This document shows, piece by piece, positions 23,401-34,250 of a DNA stretch of 64,000 nucleotides. How positions within the stretch are numbered: the stretch's first letter is position 1; every line of letters starts with the position of its first letter. Source of the DNA: Shinisaurus crocodilurus (lineage: Eukaryota; Chordata; Lepidosauria; Squamata; Shinisauridae); the NCBI GenBank assembly GCA_021292165.1, contig CM037880.1, forward strand, positions 24,392,051 through 24,456,050, written 5' to 3'. The position numbers and the translations under genes are program-made. The notes beneath the pieces were generated by a model. That model saw only the letters and a list, made by a program, of their open reading frames with translations. It was not told the DNA's origin and searched no databases.

Positions 23401-23796
23401 GGGGGGGGGGCTCTTTAAATATTTCAGCAGGAATCCCATCTGGTCCACTAGCGTTGTTATTCTTCATTTGATTAATGGCTTTTATAACTTCATCTAAAGT
23501 GGGGAGTATTGCAAGTTCCTCTCTCATTTGTTTTTGTGGGATTTGCAAAAAAATCTCATTATCCACCTTAGATTTACAATTTAAAAGATCATAATAATGA
23601 TCTTTCCAGCGCAGTGCAATAAACTCTTTGTCTTTTAAAAGTTTGATACCATCTTTTGATTGTAAAGTGTTTGTACCATAGGTTTTTGGTCCATAAATGG
23701 CGTTTGTGGGCTTAAAAAAGCCCTGTCCATCATGAGATTCTGCAAGTTGTTGAATTTCTTGAGCTTTCTTTTTCCACCAAGCGTTCTTAAGTTCAT
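20487..23796 (-). mobile_element. RTE-like LINE, copy 1, with an L1 inserted
   Basis: Same family as 51396-53013. Minus-strand RT: AINQMKNNNASGPDGIPAEI (23354-23566), FIDLAKAFDTVDGMALWTIL, an ELQYANDNVV box (YADD eroded to YAND), VVLPTLLYACETWTIYKRHL, RKILRITWEDRRTNVSVLEE and LPKQLLYSQLKDGKRNIGGQ. The 3' end at 20487-20616 is separated from the rest by an L1 fragment. It also extends upstream of the RT (linker near 23580-23790). Frames are broken. Confidence 0.8.
20617..21920 (-). mobile_element. L1 fragment inserted in the RTE-like element
   Basis: Begins with the reverse complement of an A-rich L1 3' end (ttttttgtaaaaatttttat), similar to 63650-64000. At 21493-21870 it carries a minus-strand open frame MATYDLLLQLAGELMELFQA...KMHIVNTVFDRGK of unknown function. 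The short length with a 3' end and another open frame suggests an internally deleted copy. About 170 bp of the host RTE element are missing at the right junction. Confidence 0.6.
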
Positions 23797-24770
23797 AATT
23801 TGTTCATAATTGTTTAGAATTCAAAATTTCCTTTACGCAGATGATTTGTTACTGTTTATTTCACAACTCCAGGTGTTTATTTATTTATTATATTTATACC
23901 CCACCGTTTTTCCTGCAAGGAACCCAGGGCGGCTTACATAATCCTCCTCCTCCTCTCCATTTTATCCTCACAACGAACCCTGTGAGGTAGGTTAGGCTGA
24001 GAGGCAGTGACTGGCCCAAAGTCACCCAGTGAGTTTCATGGCCGAGCAGGGACTAGAACCCGGATCTCCCGAGTCCCATTCCTGCTTTGATGCCACTGAT
24101 TAATCCTTTTGGTGAGCTGTCTGATTATTCAATTGGGAAAGTCCAAACTGCAGCCAATTGGAGATACTATTTCACACAGTGTATTAGCCAATTAGAAATT
24201 TCAATGGTACCCAGGTCTATTACTTACTTAGGAATACTCATTCCTAGAGACATAAGGCAAAAGATTAAGCTAAATTTGAATAAGCTGATTAATGAGATAT
24301 CACAGAATACAGACAGATGGGATCTTTAAGTTAATTATTTACATTTATTAACCTTGTGGGGTAAGGTTAATACACTGAAGATGAATATAATACCTTGGAT
24401 TGTTTATGTGTTATGTGGGATTCCTTTATATATACCCAGCAAATATTTTGAAAAAACTTAACTCTGTTTCATAATTTTTTCTGGGCTCCTCTCCATCACA
24501 AATATCTTTGAAAAGGATGCAACTTTTTATTAAAGAAGGTGGATTTGGCTTTCCAGATCTTGTGTTATATCATCGGGACTATTTGCTGACCTGTACTAAA
24601 TTTTGGTCCATTTACCTAGGTATTTTACAAATGCACAAGCAGTAGCATTTGCCAAGTTTATTTGCAGCTCCCTTCACTCACTTGATTACATAATTCTTAA
24701 ATTTGAATACATTTAAAAGTCACTATGCGGTATGATGGGGACAGCCTGTGTGGTGGTGGTGGTGGAAATC
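23797..24770 (+). mobile_element. Tx1-like L1 LINE, copy B
   Basis: Repeats the end of copy A with few percent difference (ttgtttagaattcaaaattt; tttactgtttatttcacaac) and continues further: RWDL, WGKVNTLKMNIIPWIVYVL, RRWIWLS. It is interrupted by a SINE tail at 23874-24079. It retains about 43 bp that copy A lacks near 24330. Confidence 0.75.
23874..24079 (-). mobile_element. tRNA-type SINE, body and tail, minus
   Basis: On the minus strand: box B-like gggttctagtcc, then ctgggtgactttgggccagt, then acctacctcacagggttcgt, then gtaagccgccctgggttcct and an ATAAATA-rich tail. The tRNA 5' half is missing. Same family as 26168 and 37071. Confidence 0.75.
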
Positions 24771-25045
24771 TGAAACACTGCACTGCTGGACTGTGAAATT
24801 ACTTTTTGCAATTGGCCATAAGTAGAATTAAAGCAGTGTTTAGCAATACCCTTCTCATGACTCAAGATCCTTCTGTAATATCTACTCACAAGTAAGTTCC
24901 ATTCACCATCATTTTTGAGTTGCGATCAGCCATATGCTGGGAAGTGATTATCTTATATCAGGATAGCTGCATGGCCTCACCTTGAAAAATTTGAGCAAGC
25001 TCACGTTTATCCTCTGGAAGGTGCTCAAAGTGTCCCAACTTTCTC

Positions 25046-25885
25046 CTAGAGAAAAAGCTGATATGTAGACATACAGGCATAGTAGTTAGGCACCCTCAAT
25101 CCAGGAGCTAAGAAATATAGCTGCCAGCCCAACATTGCCAATCTCCTATTGTCCTTGTGGATGGGTAAAGTATGGACCTTCTGGGACTTGCCTTGAGCAG
25201 CATTTACAAAAATAGAGATTGGCATAGGATGCAGAAACAAGAAACCGCAGGCAGCCTCCAGGACCTTGTACATCTGCTCCAACCTCCTTGAAGTTAGTGG
25301 GACCAAAGATGACTTCTTCCAGGATGATTGGATTGATTGAAGGAGGGCTGGTAACATAGGTATTGCCACTGGCAGAGAAGCTTCTGACTGCATGGCCTGG
25401 AACACTGGATCTTTTATTGGAGCCAAAGGTTGATGGGTTTCTAAGCCTAGTGAATGGACCATATGGATCACTTGCTCAGTGAAAGGTCTAGTGTCTTCCA
25501 AAGGAGAAGGGGGATCTTGATTCCTGACTATTGCATCAGGTGAAGAGATAGATGGGACAACAGAGGAAACAGAGTCAGAACGATAGTCTTCCAGCACAAA
25601 TGATGGGAAGGTCCCCACAAGAGGAGCAGAGGTATTACTTGTGGGGAGTGCCTGTGATGTTGGGCGGTTCCTGAATGGACTGATGACATTGCCTGCATGC
25701 TGATCGCTGTAGCAATGGAGGCAGATGATACATTTGGTGGGGCATCAGGACTTTTGGTACCAAAGCATCCACCTGCACAGAAACTCCCAAGGATATCAGA
25801 ACAGTTGTTGGTCACACCAGACGGGGAGTCGATGCCTATATCACTAAGGATGATTCTGTGTCTGATACCAGCAAAAGCTGAATGA
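25046..25885 (-). pseudogene. DIRS gag-like fragment
   Basis: Minus-strand frame 25046-25618 contains QSSWKKSSLVPLTSRRLEQM, FLHPMPISIFVNAAQGKSQK and LAMLGWQLYFLAPGLRVPNY then YACMSTYQ, the conserved layout of vertebrate DIRS ORF1 (from memory). A second frame (25528-25815) extends it upstream after a frameshift. No pol remnant is adjacent. Confidence 0.7.
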
Positions 25886-26167
25886 GCTGTAAGTCAGGCA
25901 GCGGCCTCAAAACCATAGCTGAGTCATATCAATGCTGGGGAAGGTGAGTGATGATAATATCAAGAAACCCTGATGGAATCCCTGCCATCATAGTCACCAT
26001 ACAGCCAAGGGGGACCATCATCATTAGATTTTCTAAGAGAAGCTCTCAACAGGGAGGTGAACAATGGCCCCATGAGTACAAGGGGGACCAAGAAAATTGA
26101 TACTGAACGCACTCTCTCCAAGTAGACTGATCTTTGACCAACAGAGAAAAAATACCCTGAATACATT

Positions 26168-26316
26168 CAGTGTGGTGTAGTGCTTAGTGTTTGAGTGGAA
26201 CTCAGGAGATCTGGGTTCTATTCCCTACTCAGCTATGAAGCTCACTGAGTGACTTAAGGCCAGTCACTGAATCTGAGCCTAAACTACCTCACAGGGTTGT
26301 TGTGTGGATAAAATGT
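26168..26316 (+). mobile_element. tRNA-derived SINE, plus
   Basis: Box A-like tgtggtgtagtgcttagtg and box B-like gggttctattcc, then gctcactgagtgacttaagg and ctacctcacagggttgttgt. A common squamate tRNA-head SINE. Confidence 0.75.
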
Positions 26317-26555
26317 AACGACAAAAACAGGAGGAGATGAGCATCCAGTAGCAACGAAAAAAGGAGAGAACTAGGTTCTGAGGATGCAAAATCTTTATTA
26401 AATAGAGGAGCCTGACGTGTTTCGGCCTGTGTTTTTTCTAAGGCCTTCCGCAGGGGGTTGTGAAAAAGTCTGCAGAATTTTTTCACAACTGAAGTGTCTT
26501 TCACTGTCTTTCACTGAGTCATCACTAAAACAGTGAAAGGATCAAAGGAAAATAC

Positions 26556-27138
26556 TTGTTCCTTTTTTTTTTTTAATAATTTTTATTTTTAATTTTTTTT
26601 CAACAATATATAAAACAACATACAACTTATATAGTGCTCCCATCACCACGGGACCAAAGAATACATTCTATCTCTATAATCTATTGTTATTCATTATTCC
26701 AAAAATACAACATATCTTGACACGGCATACTCCCTTTCCCCTTATTTAACACAAAATCCAAAAATAAACCCCAGATATCCTTAAAATTGTTTTTCTTTAA
26801 TTGTCCCCTTTTACATTTGATATTACAAGTTAACATATCATTTAAAGCCATATCACACACTTCTTTATACCAGTCAGTGATAGAGAAAACTTGCTGAACT
26901 TTCCATTTTCTTGCTATCATTAATCTACCCGCCGTTAACAAAGTTACAATTCATTCTTTAACATTTTGAGGACCAGCCACCTTTTCGGTTATTGATAACA
27001 ATGCTAATTTAGGACAAACTTCTAAATCAATACCAACAATTTCTGATATTTCTTCAAAAATCATTTTCCAAAAATCCAATACATTTTTACAACTCCACCA
27101 CATATGAGCATACGTACCCAGCTCCTGACAACCTCTCC
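26556..27138 (-). mobile_element. L1 LINE 3' end
   Basis: Reverse complement of poly(A) and a 3' UTR at 26556-26680, then the ORF2 C-terminus MLTAGRLMIARKWKVQQVFS and ITDWYKEVCDMALND. The 5' edge at 27138 abuts the Tx1-like element. 27080-27138 is nearly identical to 16376-16436. Confidence 0.82.
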
Positions 27139-28080
27139 AGGAGATACTATATCTTGTAGTGTATTAGCTGATGGGCAATTTTGATGGTGTCCAGATGTTA
27201 TTACCTGTTTAGGAATACTTATTCCCAAAAACATATCTCAAAGGATCAAGCTTAATCTGAATAAAGATAGGTGGGCATCTTTCAAGCTGAGGTTGTGGGG
27301 CAAAGTAAATACACTCAAGGTGAATACCATGCCTCCAATTATGTTATACGTGGGATTCCTCTATCTACACCAGGCAAATATTTTTGAAAAATCAATGCTT
27401 GGTTTCATAAATTTTTCATGGGGGTTCCTCTCTGCCACAATTATGTTTGAAAAGATGAAACTTCCAATTAAAGAAGGTGGGTTTTGTTTTCCAAATCCTG
27501 CTTTATATCATCAGTCTTATTTGTTGACTTAAATTTTGGTCTTTTCCATTTAGATCAGATTTTCCACCTTGGACAGTTTTGGAATCTTCTTGTCTGGGTC
27601 CTCTCTCTAAATGGATGGCATTAGGTTCTAGGCATACTAGAATGGATAGGGTTCCTCCCACAGTTATGGTTGTTAAAGACGTGTGGCACATAATGTCATG
27701 TCAATTCCATTTTGATGCATTTTCTCATGCTAAATTGATACTATGGGTAAATCCAGATTTAAAAATGGGTATGAAAATGTTTTTATGGCTGACATGGATA
27801 GATAAAGCAAATTTTACCTTGGATCAACTGGTGGGTGCTGATGAGTTTTTGTCAATCTCTTATTTTGTGTGCTAAATATGATTTGCCAGCTATGCAATGC
27901 AGATGTTGCTTGCAATTGCAACATCTGTCGATATCTAGGTTAAGTTTCGCCCTTACACTTTTACAGCTTCAGCATCTCCTTCACTATTGGAAGCACTTAT
28001 TGAGGTGAAGCAGGCAAATCAATCTACGATTCGTGTCTATAAATACTTATTATTGGTGAATAAGTATCATATACAGGGTC
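27139..28080 (+). mobile_element. Tx1-like L1 LINE, C-terminal ORF2 part (copy C)
   Basis: Frames encode LRLWGKVNTLKVNTMPPIML, SKSMLGF-type blocks, KLPIKEGGFCFPNPALYHQS and MFLWLTWIDKANFTLDQLV. More diverged from copies A and B than they are from each other. Many stops. Confidence 0.75.
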
Positions 28081-28853
28081 AGCCAGGTATTCCAAAAAAT
28101 CCATGAGACGGGATTGACTGTTAAAGCAAAGAAATGCCAGGTGGGGCTGGGGGAGGTTGAATATCTAGGACATAGGGTAGGGGGCAGTAGTATCAAACCC
28201 CTAGAGGCAAAAATTGAGTCTGTACGGAATTGGCCCTGTCCGTCAACCAAGAAGCAGGTTCAAGCTTTCCTGGGGCTGGCTGGCTTACTACCGTAAGTGT
28301 GTGCCTCACTTTAGCCAGCTAGCCACCCCTCTCACTGACTTGTGTAAAAAGCGGCAGCCACTCAAGGTACAGTGGTCCAGCGCCTGCCAGGTTGCCTTCG
28401 ATGGGTTGAAAGCCTGCCTCACGGCAGCCCCCATCTTACAGGCACCTGACTTTGACTCCCCACTTTGTGTTGCAGACCGACGCCTCGGAGGCAGGGATGG
28501 GGGCTGTCCTGTTGCAGGATCAGGCGGGACAGGGGCTGCGCCCCTATCGCCTACCTCAGTAAAAAGCTTCTGCCCAGGGAGCACAGCCTGGCTACAGTAG
28601 AGAAAGAATGCCTGGCGGTAGTGTGGGCAGTGACTAAACTCAGACCCTACCTCTGGAGATGGCGGTTTCTCCTCCAGGCCGATCATTCCCCATTGTACTG
28701 GTTTGATCAGGTTAAAGGGTCCAACCAGAAACTCCTACGATGGAGCCTGACCTTACAAGACTTTGACTTTGTGGTCAAACACATCAAGGGTAAAGAGAAC
28801 ATCTTGGCAGATGGGTTGTCTAGGGCTTTCTCTCAAGAGGAGAGTAGATAGAA
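28081..28853 (+). pseudogene. Gypsy (Ty3-type) RT end and RNase H, broken
   Basis: GLTVKAKKCQVGLGEVEYLG is the RT thumb; KKQVQAFLGLAG, then YRKCVPHFSQLATPLTDLC after a frameshift. RNase H follows: TDASEAGMGAVLLQ (second frameshift), YLSKKLLPREHSLATVEKEC, ADHSPLYWF and IKGKENILADGLSRAF. The frame ends at 28851, only about 50 bp before the LTR, so no integrase follows. That is unlike the usual Ty3 order and like the vertebrate Gmr1-type arrangement with integrase before RT. The upstream part is truncated. Confidence 0.85.
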
Positions 28854-28887
28854 ATTGGGGTGTTGGAAGCCCCAATTTTATCTTCCC

Positions 28888-28901
28888 CAAAGGGGGGGGG
28901 A
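28888..28901 (+). other. Polypurine tract of the Gypsy element
   Basis: caaagggggggggA directly before the TG start of the LTR: the plus-strand primer site for reverse transcription. Confidence 0.7.
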
Positions 28902-29700
28902 TGTGAAGAGAAAGCCTGATCACACACTTGCTGAACCTTGACATATTTTCTCCCTTTTCGCTGTCACTCATTTCCCTCCATCTTTCTGCATAATCCCCAC
29001 CCGGGGCAAAGGAGACACAGTTCTGGACAGACCGGTTTTACATAGCTACATCTGCATACACCTCAATAGGGTGCATTTACATCTACCCTCAAGGAAGCGC
29101 ATAACATCCTGAAGGGGGGGAGCGCAGTCTCAAAGAGCTGCGAAGTACCCCAAAGTACCCAAGAGGAGCCACAACCCTGCTGGGCAGAACCAGTCCAACT
29201 GGTCATCAAGGGTGGGGAGGGGGTGAGGGAGGGTAGAAAAAAGCACGTCCTGGAAAACAAGGGGTTGTTGGGAACACGGTGCAGGCTCTCACGGATCAGG
29301 TCCCTGGCTCCCGTCAGGACCAAGCTAACCCCAACCCCGGGTGCGGTGCCCAGAGACCGGCTACACGAAAGGCCACGCTAGCTCAGTAAGTCAGATTCTT
29401 TGTTGTGAAGTTATTTTTCTGTATTACGCAAGCCTTCTACCTCGTATGTGTATTGGAGTCCTACATTTCAATTACTTTTATGAACTCTGTTGTTTATAGT
29501 GTGAAATTCCTGGTAGTCTATTAGTTCCGCTCCATTAAAGTTGTTATAAACATAGCTGGCTCCTGCTCAATACGATTCAGAGTCAATAATCGCCGCGGCT
29601 GATTTGAGCCTCACGGAAGCCGTGTAAAGGGCATTTTCTCAGTGTCGGTTAACCCTTTAACTCCCGAACTCATGCAAAGGATCGGCCCCGGTCCTCCACA
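28902..29700 (+). repeat. Gypsy 3' LTR
   Basis: Starts TGTGAAGAG, ends CCTCCACA (TGTGGAGG in reverse complement), so it has short inverted TG...CA ends and follows a polypurine tract. About 799 bp. No 5' LTR partner is in the window. Confidence 0.7.
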
Positions 29701-31055
29701 TCTTTCATTGAATTTTTTTCAATAATAAATACATAAATAAATAAAAACAAGAGACAAAGCAAGAGCCTGTCCGTCAGTGGGAGTTTGCTGCAATATGAGC
29801 ACACTTACAGAAAGGGGCCTGGAGGGCCATAAGCCCTCCAGCCACTGGTGAAATCTCTTCAACTAAAAGGGAAAAAATGCAAATAATAGTTAACATGAAA
29901 GAAAGATAGGAAAAGAATGAAAAGAAAGAAAATCAAAGAAAAAATGTTTATTTTCCTTAGGAAGTTAGAACAACAGAGAACATTCCCTATGTGGCTGCCA
30001 GAATGGCAGTCAAAAGAGAGGAGGATGGTGGGACCAAAATCTATTAGACACGCACGCTGGGATGGTGGGGGTAGCTTCCCAACTAAAATTCCTTATTTGC
30101 AGAAGGTTCCCAAATGAGGCTCTGCGCAGGCACAGAGCCAGTATGTGTGATGCACAGAGACCACGAATTTGATGTCAACTGAGCAGAAAACAAAAACAGA
30201 TCCTCAAACTGTTTTTCATTCATCATAACTCTTCCTGAAAGCTTGCGGGTTAGTTACCCAAGGGCACTTGTATGATGTATGACCAAAAAACATATGCGGT
30301 GGGGAAGAGAATCCATTCCCCCGCAAATAACCTTTAAAGACTCCCTCTGAGCAAAAAACTCTGAACCTATCTGTCTGAAACTTGTCAGGCATCATCCACT
30401 CAGAAGAGGCAACTATGCCTGTAAATTTCATCTAATTCTGCCAAGTCATAAAAGAATTATAGGTGTCTCCTATAAAGAACAAAACAAAAAACACTTGAAC
30501 TATAAAAGTGCTTTGCATAGATACCCCTGAACCTGTTTGTATGAAATTTGGTAGGCTTCATACATTCAGGAAAGGCTACTATGCCACTACACCTGCAAAT
30601 TTCATCCAATTCTGTCAAAAAGTTTTTTTAAAATTAAAATTGCCATTTGTTCATTTCCCCATGTAACTTACATATGAAGCCTCCGATTTTCCAAAGTGAG
30701 GTTCTCACTTAGCCCCAAGCCAAAGCAGGTCATGCCCAAAGCAGTCTGAGCTGAATCAGTCCACTTTCTGAAGCACTGAAGTGGGATCCATACTGAATCT
30801 TGTCTTCAGTACACATCCCAGCACATGTATATATGAACTACTTGGGGTTTTTATTATATTAAGTGGTATAGAAGTATTAGTATTAAATAAATACATGTGC
30901 ATAAATAGCAAGAAGCAAGAAAGAACAGGCCTTTGCTATGCCCAGTGGGTATCATTACCACTGTGCCTGCACAGGAACAGATCATGCCCTTTATGTGTAA
31001 GTAATGCATTAATACAGTAAATTCTTCTATGTAAAATAACATATACATTACTCAC
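29701..31055. other. CCDC7 intron with DIRS-end-like and duplicated sequence
   Basis: 30105-30180 (aggctctgcgcaggcacaga, then gtgatgcacagagaccacga) resembles the DIRS-associated ends at 48510-48700 and 60453-60900. 30320-30640 holds two diverged copies of one module. The remainder is unrecognised. Confidence 0.45.
30363..30640. repeat. Diverged tandem module, two copies
   Basis: gaacctatctgtctgaaact ... atttcatctaattctgccaa (30363-30448) is echoed by gaacctgtttgtatgaaatt ... atttcatccaattctgtcaa (about 30529-30619), spacing about 166 bp. Confidence 0.65.
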
Positions 31056-31131
31056 CTGTGTAGCTTATTTGTTTGTCGTTCAAATACTTTCATGATTTCT
31101 ACCATACGATTGTTCATTGTTTCTATTGTTT
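31056..31131 (-). CDS. CCDC7: CCDC7 exon H
   Basis: 76 nt, phase 1 to 2. Acceptor ttttgttcag, donor gtgagtaa. It encodes TIETMNNRMVEIMKVFERQ and then TNKLH, corresponding to the MTNRFNAMLKVFENQAN segment of CCDC7. Amphipathic helical pattern. Confidence 0.86.
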
Positions 31132-31754
31132 CTGAACAAAAAGATAAGTTAGTTAGTTATTCGGTTTACAGTCTGCATTTTGCCCCAGATATACATCTCT
31201 ACCAATTCAAAGTTAATAACACAATTTAAAATTTAAGAGCTTATAGAGATGATATATAAAATGCAAAGATATCAATGTAGGATTTAACAGAAGCTATAGG
31301 TCATCAAGTACCACAATCAAGACCAGGATTCCCCACACATTACACAGGGGATGTAATGAGTAAAGCAGAACTTGTAAAAGCAAGATCCTTTGTTCAATTA
31401 CTTGCAAGTAGGTGCGGGTTGAGCAGAGCCTGCTTGACCTGCAACTCAAAGCTTTGCCGCCGCCACCTCATTCTGTCCCTCAAGGACCCACCCAACCCCT
31501 TCAGGGAGAATCAAAGGAAACATATGCATCTCTACACTGCACCTATTTAAATTATGGTGTGAACAGAGCAGAAACAAACATTTACCATACAAGACACAAC
31601 TCTAGGTCATGGGGAAAGATGTTACAAATATACATGATTCAGACTTGCAATATGCCACAGGAAATGGTAAAGGGACCCCCTCCCCAATAACTACTAGTTA
31701 GCCTTCGTTGAAGGTAAACTCCTTGTCTGATTAAGAAGTGCTGCTGATTTATAT

Positions 31755-32685
31755 TAGAAGTGTACAACCTGCAGCCCATGGGCTGCAGGTGGTCCCCCAA
31801 GGGTGCCCTGACCACCCCCACCACTCCACTGCCACCAAATTTCCAACTACTTTTACTCTCCACTCCCTCCCTGTTCCATTCCTGGCCACAGGTCCTGTTG
31901 ATTAGCCCAGTTGAGGATATTGCTGCATCCAGGTTCTCAGGGATACAATCAACAAACAAGGTCAGACATAACAAGGCTCAAGTTCCCGGATGGTCAGCAT
32001 GGGGGAAGAGTCCAGAAACAAGATGAGACAAAGCCAAGGTCAGGGACTAGTTAAGAAAGAATGACGTGGTTAGCACCACAGAGGGCTTCGAGCCTAGGCT
32101 GGAAACCAGACAAACTTAGTTTCTATGTTGCTCCAAAAACTGGCAGACTCTGACTGAGCTTTAAACAGGACTTGGGTTCCTCGAGGCTACTAGCTGCTTC
32201 TACACACGGCATGAGGCCTTCTCCCTTAAAGGTGCCATGTTTGCTTTTGAAGCCTTTGGCTGAGATGGCATGGAGGAAATTGGGATGGGGTGGTGGCTTC
32301 AGAACCAATCCTGGAAATCTGATGGCAATGTGACCTCTTCTCTGGAAGCAAGAGGGCTGATTCCAGGGGCTCTTCTGGGACTAAGGGCTGTGAGGAGAGA
32401 GGGATGTTGATGGGTGCTTCTGTGGCCATATCCTCGTCTCGGTCTCAGAGGTCTATAACAAAGGCTTCTCCTCCTGAGGATGGGGAATTGGAACCCTGGG
32501 TCATAACACACATCCCCACAGAGATTCTCATACAGATTGCTCTTTTCTCACCACTGCTAGAAGGGAGGAAAGAGCGATCTCTATCAAGATCAGTGGGGGA
32601 GGGAGTGGAGAGAAGGCTCTCTACTCCCTCCTCCAGGGATCCTCATACAATTAGCCCTCAGGGCCAAAAAGGCTGTGCACCCCTG
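31755..32685. mobile_element. Non-autonomous hAT element
   Basis: Flanking 8-mers atttatat (31747) and atttagat (32686) match at 7 of 8. Ends tagaagtgtacaacctgcag and, reversed, caggggtgcacagccttttt are degraded inverted repeats of the CAGGGGTG type. About 931 bp, no transposase. The inside (31900-32050) resembles GGTCAAGG-type repeats also seen at 47000. Confidence 0.6.
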
Positions 32686-32693
32686 ATTTAGAT

Positions 32694-34175
32694 GTTAAGC
32701 ATGGAAGTATAACTCTGCTGAGTACTCAAATGAGATTTGTTCTTGTTAAGCACAGTTCTAGTGAATTGAATAGCTTTTGATACCTCAAGTAGAAAGAAGA
32801 GCACATTCTGAAGTCTTACAGGCAGACAATTAAGTGATATAAATGTTCTGTATTGTATTGTTATATTTATTTTATATGTTTTACATGTCCCGCCCTTTGG
32901 TGTAAGGGGCATTAGATATAAACGTTTATTATTTATTATTATTCTGACAGCAATAATCAACGATGTGATAAATTCATAAATGTATCAGGTTCAATCCAGT
33001 CTACTAGAGGCAGATTTATTCCAATAAATATAGCAATCCATATGAAACATATTGGAGCCCTTCCCCCACACTTTCAGAGTATGCATGGACTGGTATCATA
33101 CAAGGCCATTACAGGGAATGGGCTTCCTATACCTGTCCACTCAACCCCCTCTACTTGATCAAAGAAAATGAAACAAATGAGATGTTTTGCTCATGGTTAT
33201 TCTAGAGTGAATATTCTCTAATTTCACTTTTTTTAAATAGTTAATTATTATACTTACAACTTCTTAACATTTAAAATGATTTCCAGGAACCCTAATTTTA
33301 AAAAAGTCACTATTCCATTCAAAGATAAACACGATGCAAAAATAAAAATTATGAGCAAAATATATTCCTCCTGTGTGCAATGTATAGCGCTGCTTCTAAA
33401 TAAATAAATATAAATAAACAATGTATAGAATTGCTTGCATTGAGCCCTTTAACTTCCATCTCCCATTATTTCTTTGTGAGACATGTATGGCACCAGGTGC
33501 AATGCCATGCAGCCAACCCTCACTGTCAACAAGAGGTGCAAACCCATCTTCTATACAGAGATCCAGTGATCCTGCTCATCCCTACAGCTGCATAAACAAT
33601 TTACTTATGCTCAGACCACAAATAGCCTGCATGCACAGTCCTGAGGAAAAGTGGAGATGTTAAATTTATGTATTAAGAGGTGCACATGGTCCTCCAGTTG
33701 ACAGTAATAGCTGAGCCAAGGCCCGTGGGGGTTGAATTAAGGGACTCAATAGAAATCCTCCCTACATGTGCAACTCGTTGAGGGCACAAACATACCCTAC
33801 ATTGGCTGACTGAATCAGCAATTCCACATTTAGATAAGCATTGCACCTCCTCACTCCCAAAAGCTGAGCAGCTGACTTGCTATTTCACGCCTAACCATTT
33901 TTGGTTTGTGTCTATGTGGTAATCTGTTATTTATCAGAAAGAAGGCACAGATATTTTTCTTAGTAGTCCACCTGGTATACTTTGTTGTAGGAAATGATCT
34001 GTGTTACAAATTTAAGAGGATAATCCAGGCAAAAGTTTAAATTCCAGTGATTTCAATTTGAGAGGCACCCAGTTGATCCACTAGAACTTAAAAGTGGTTA
34101 ATGTTGGCTGGATCATGAGCTAAGAATTCAACGTCAGTCATACTTCAGTGACATTTCAAGCTCTGAAGATCTTAC
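32694..34175. other. CCDC7 intron; LINE-like 3' tail then nothing recognised
   Basis: 32840-32945 (gtattgttatatttatttta ... gggcattagatataaacgtt, then TATT repeats) looks like a CR1/L2 3' tail on the plus strand. No feature is seen in 33000-34175. Confidence 0.35.
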
Positions 34176-34250
34176 GTGGTTGTCCTGTTTCATCTTGGAA
34201 AACCTGCACCATATTCATCACATCCTCAGTTGCATGTTTCATAGCAAGTT
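34176..34250 (-). CDS. CCDC7: CCDC7 exon G
   Basis: 75 nt, phase 1 to 1. Acceptor tctgtttcag, donor gtaagatc. It encodes ELAMKHATEDVMNMVQVF and then QDETGQP. In position it matches the ALAQKIEEF..HSTDE region of human CCDC7 (from memory). Confidence 0.82.

Noticed and set aside
26168..26316. Functional tRNA gene
   Set aside because: The box A and B-like motifs are present but no acceptor or anticodon stems form, and the sequence continues into a SINE body.
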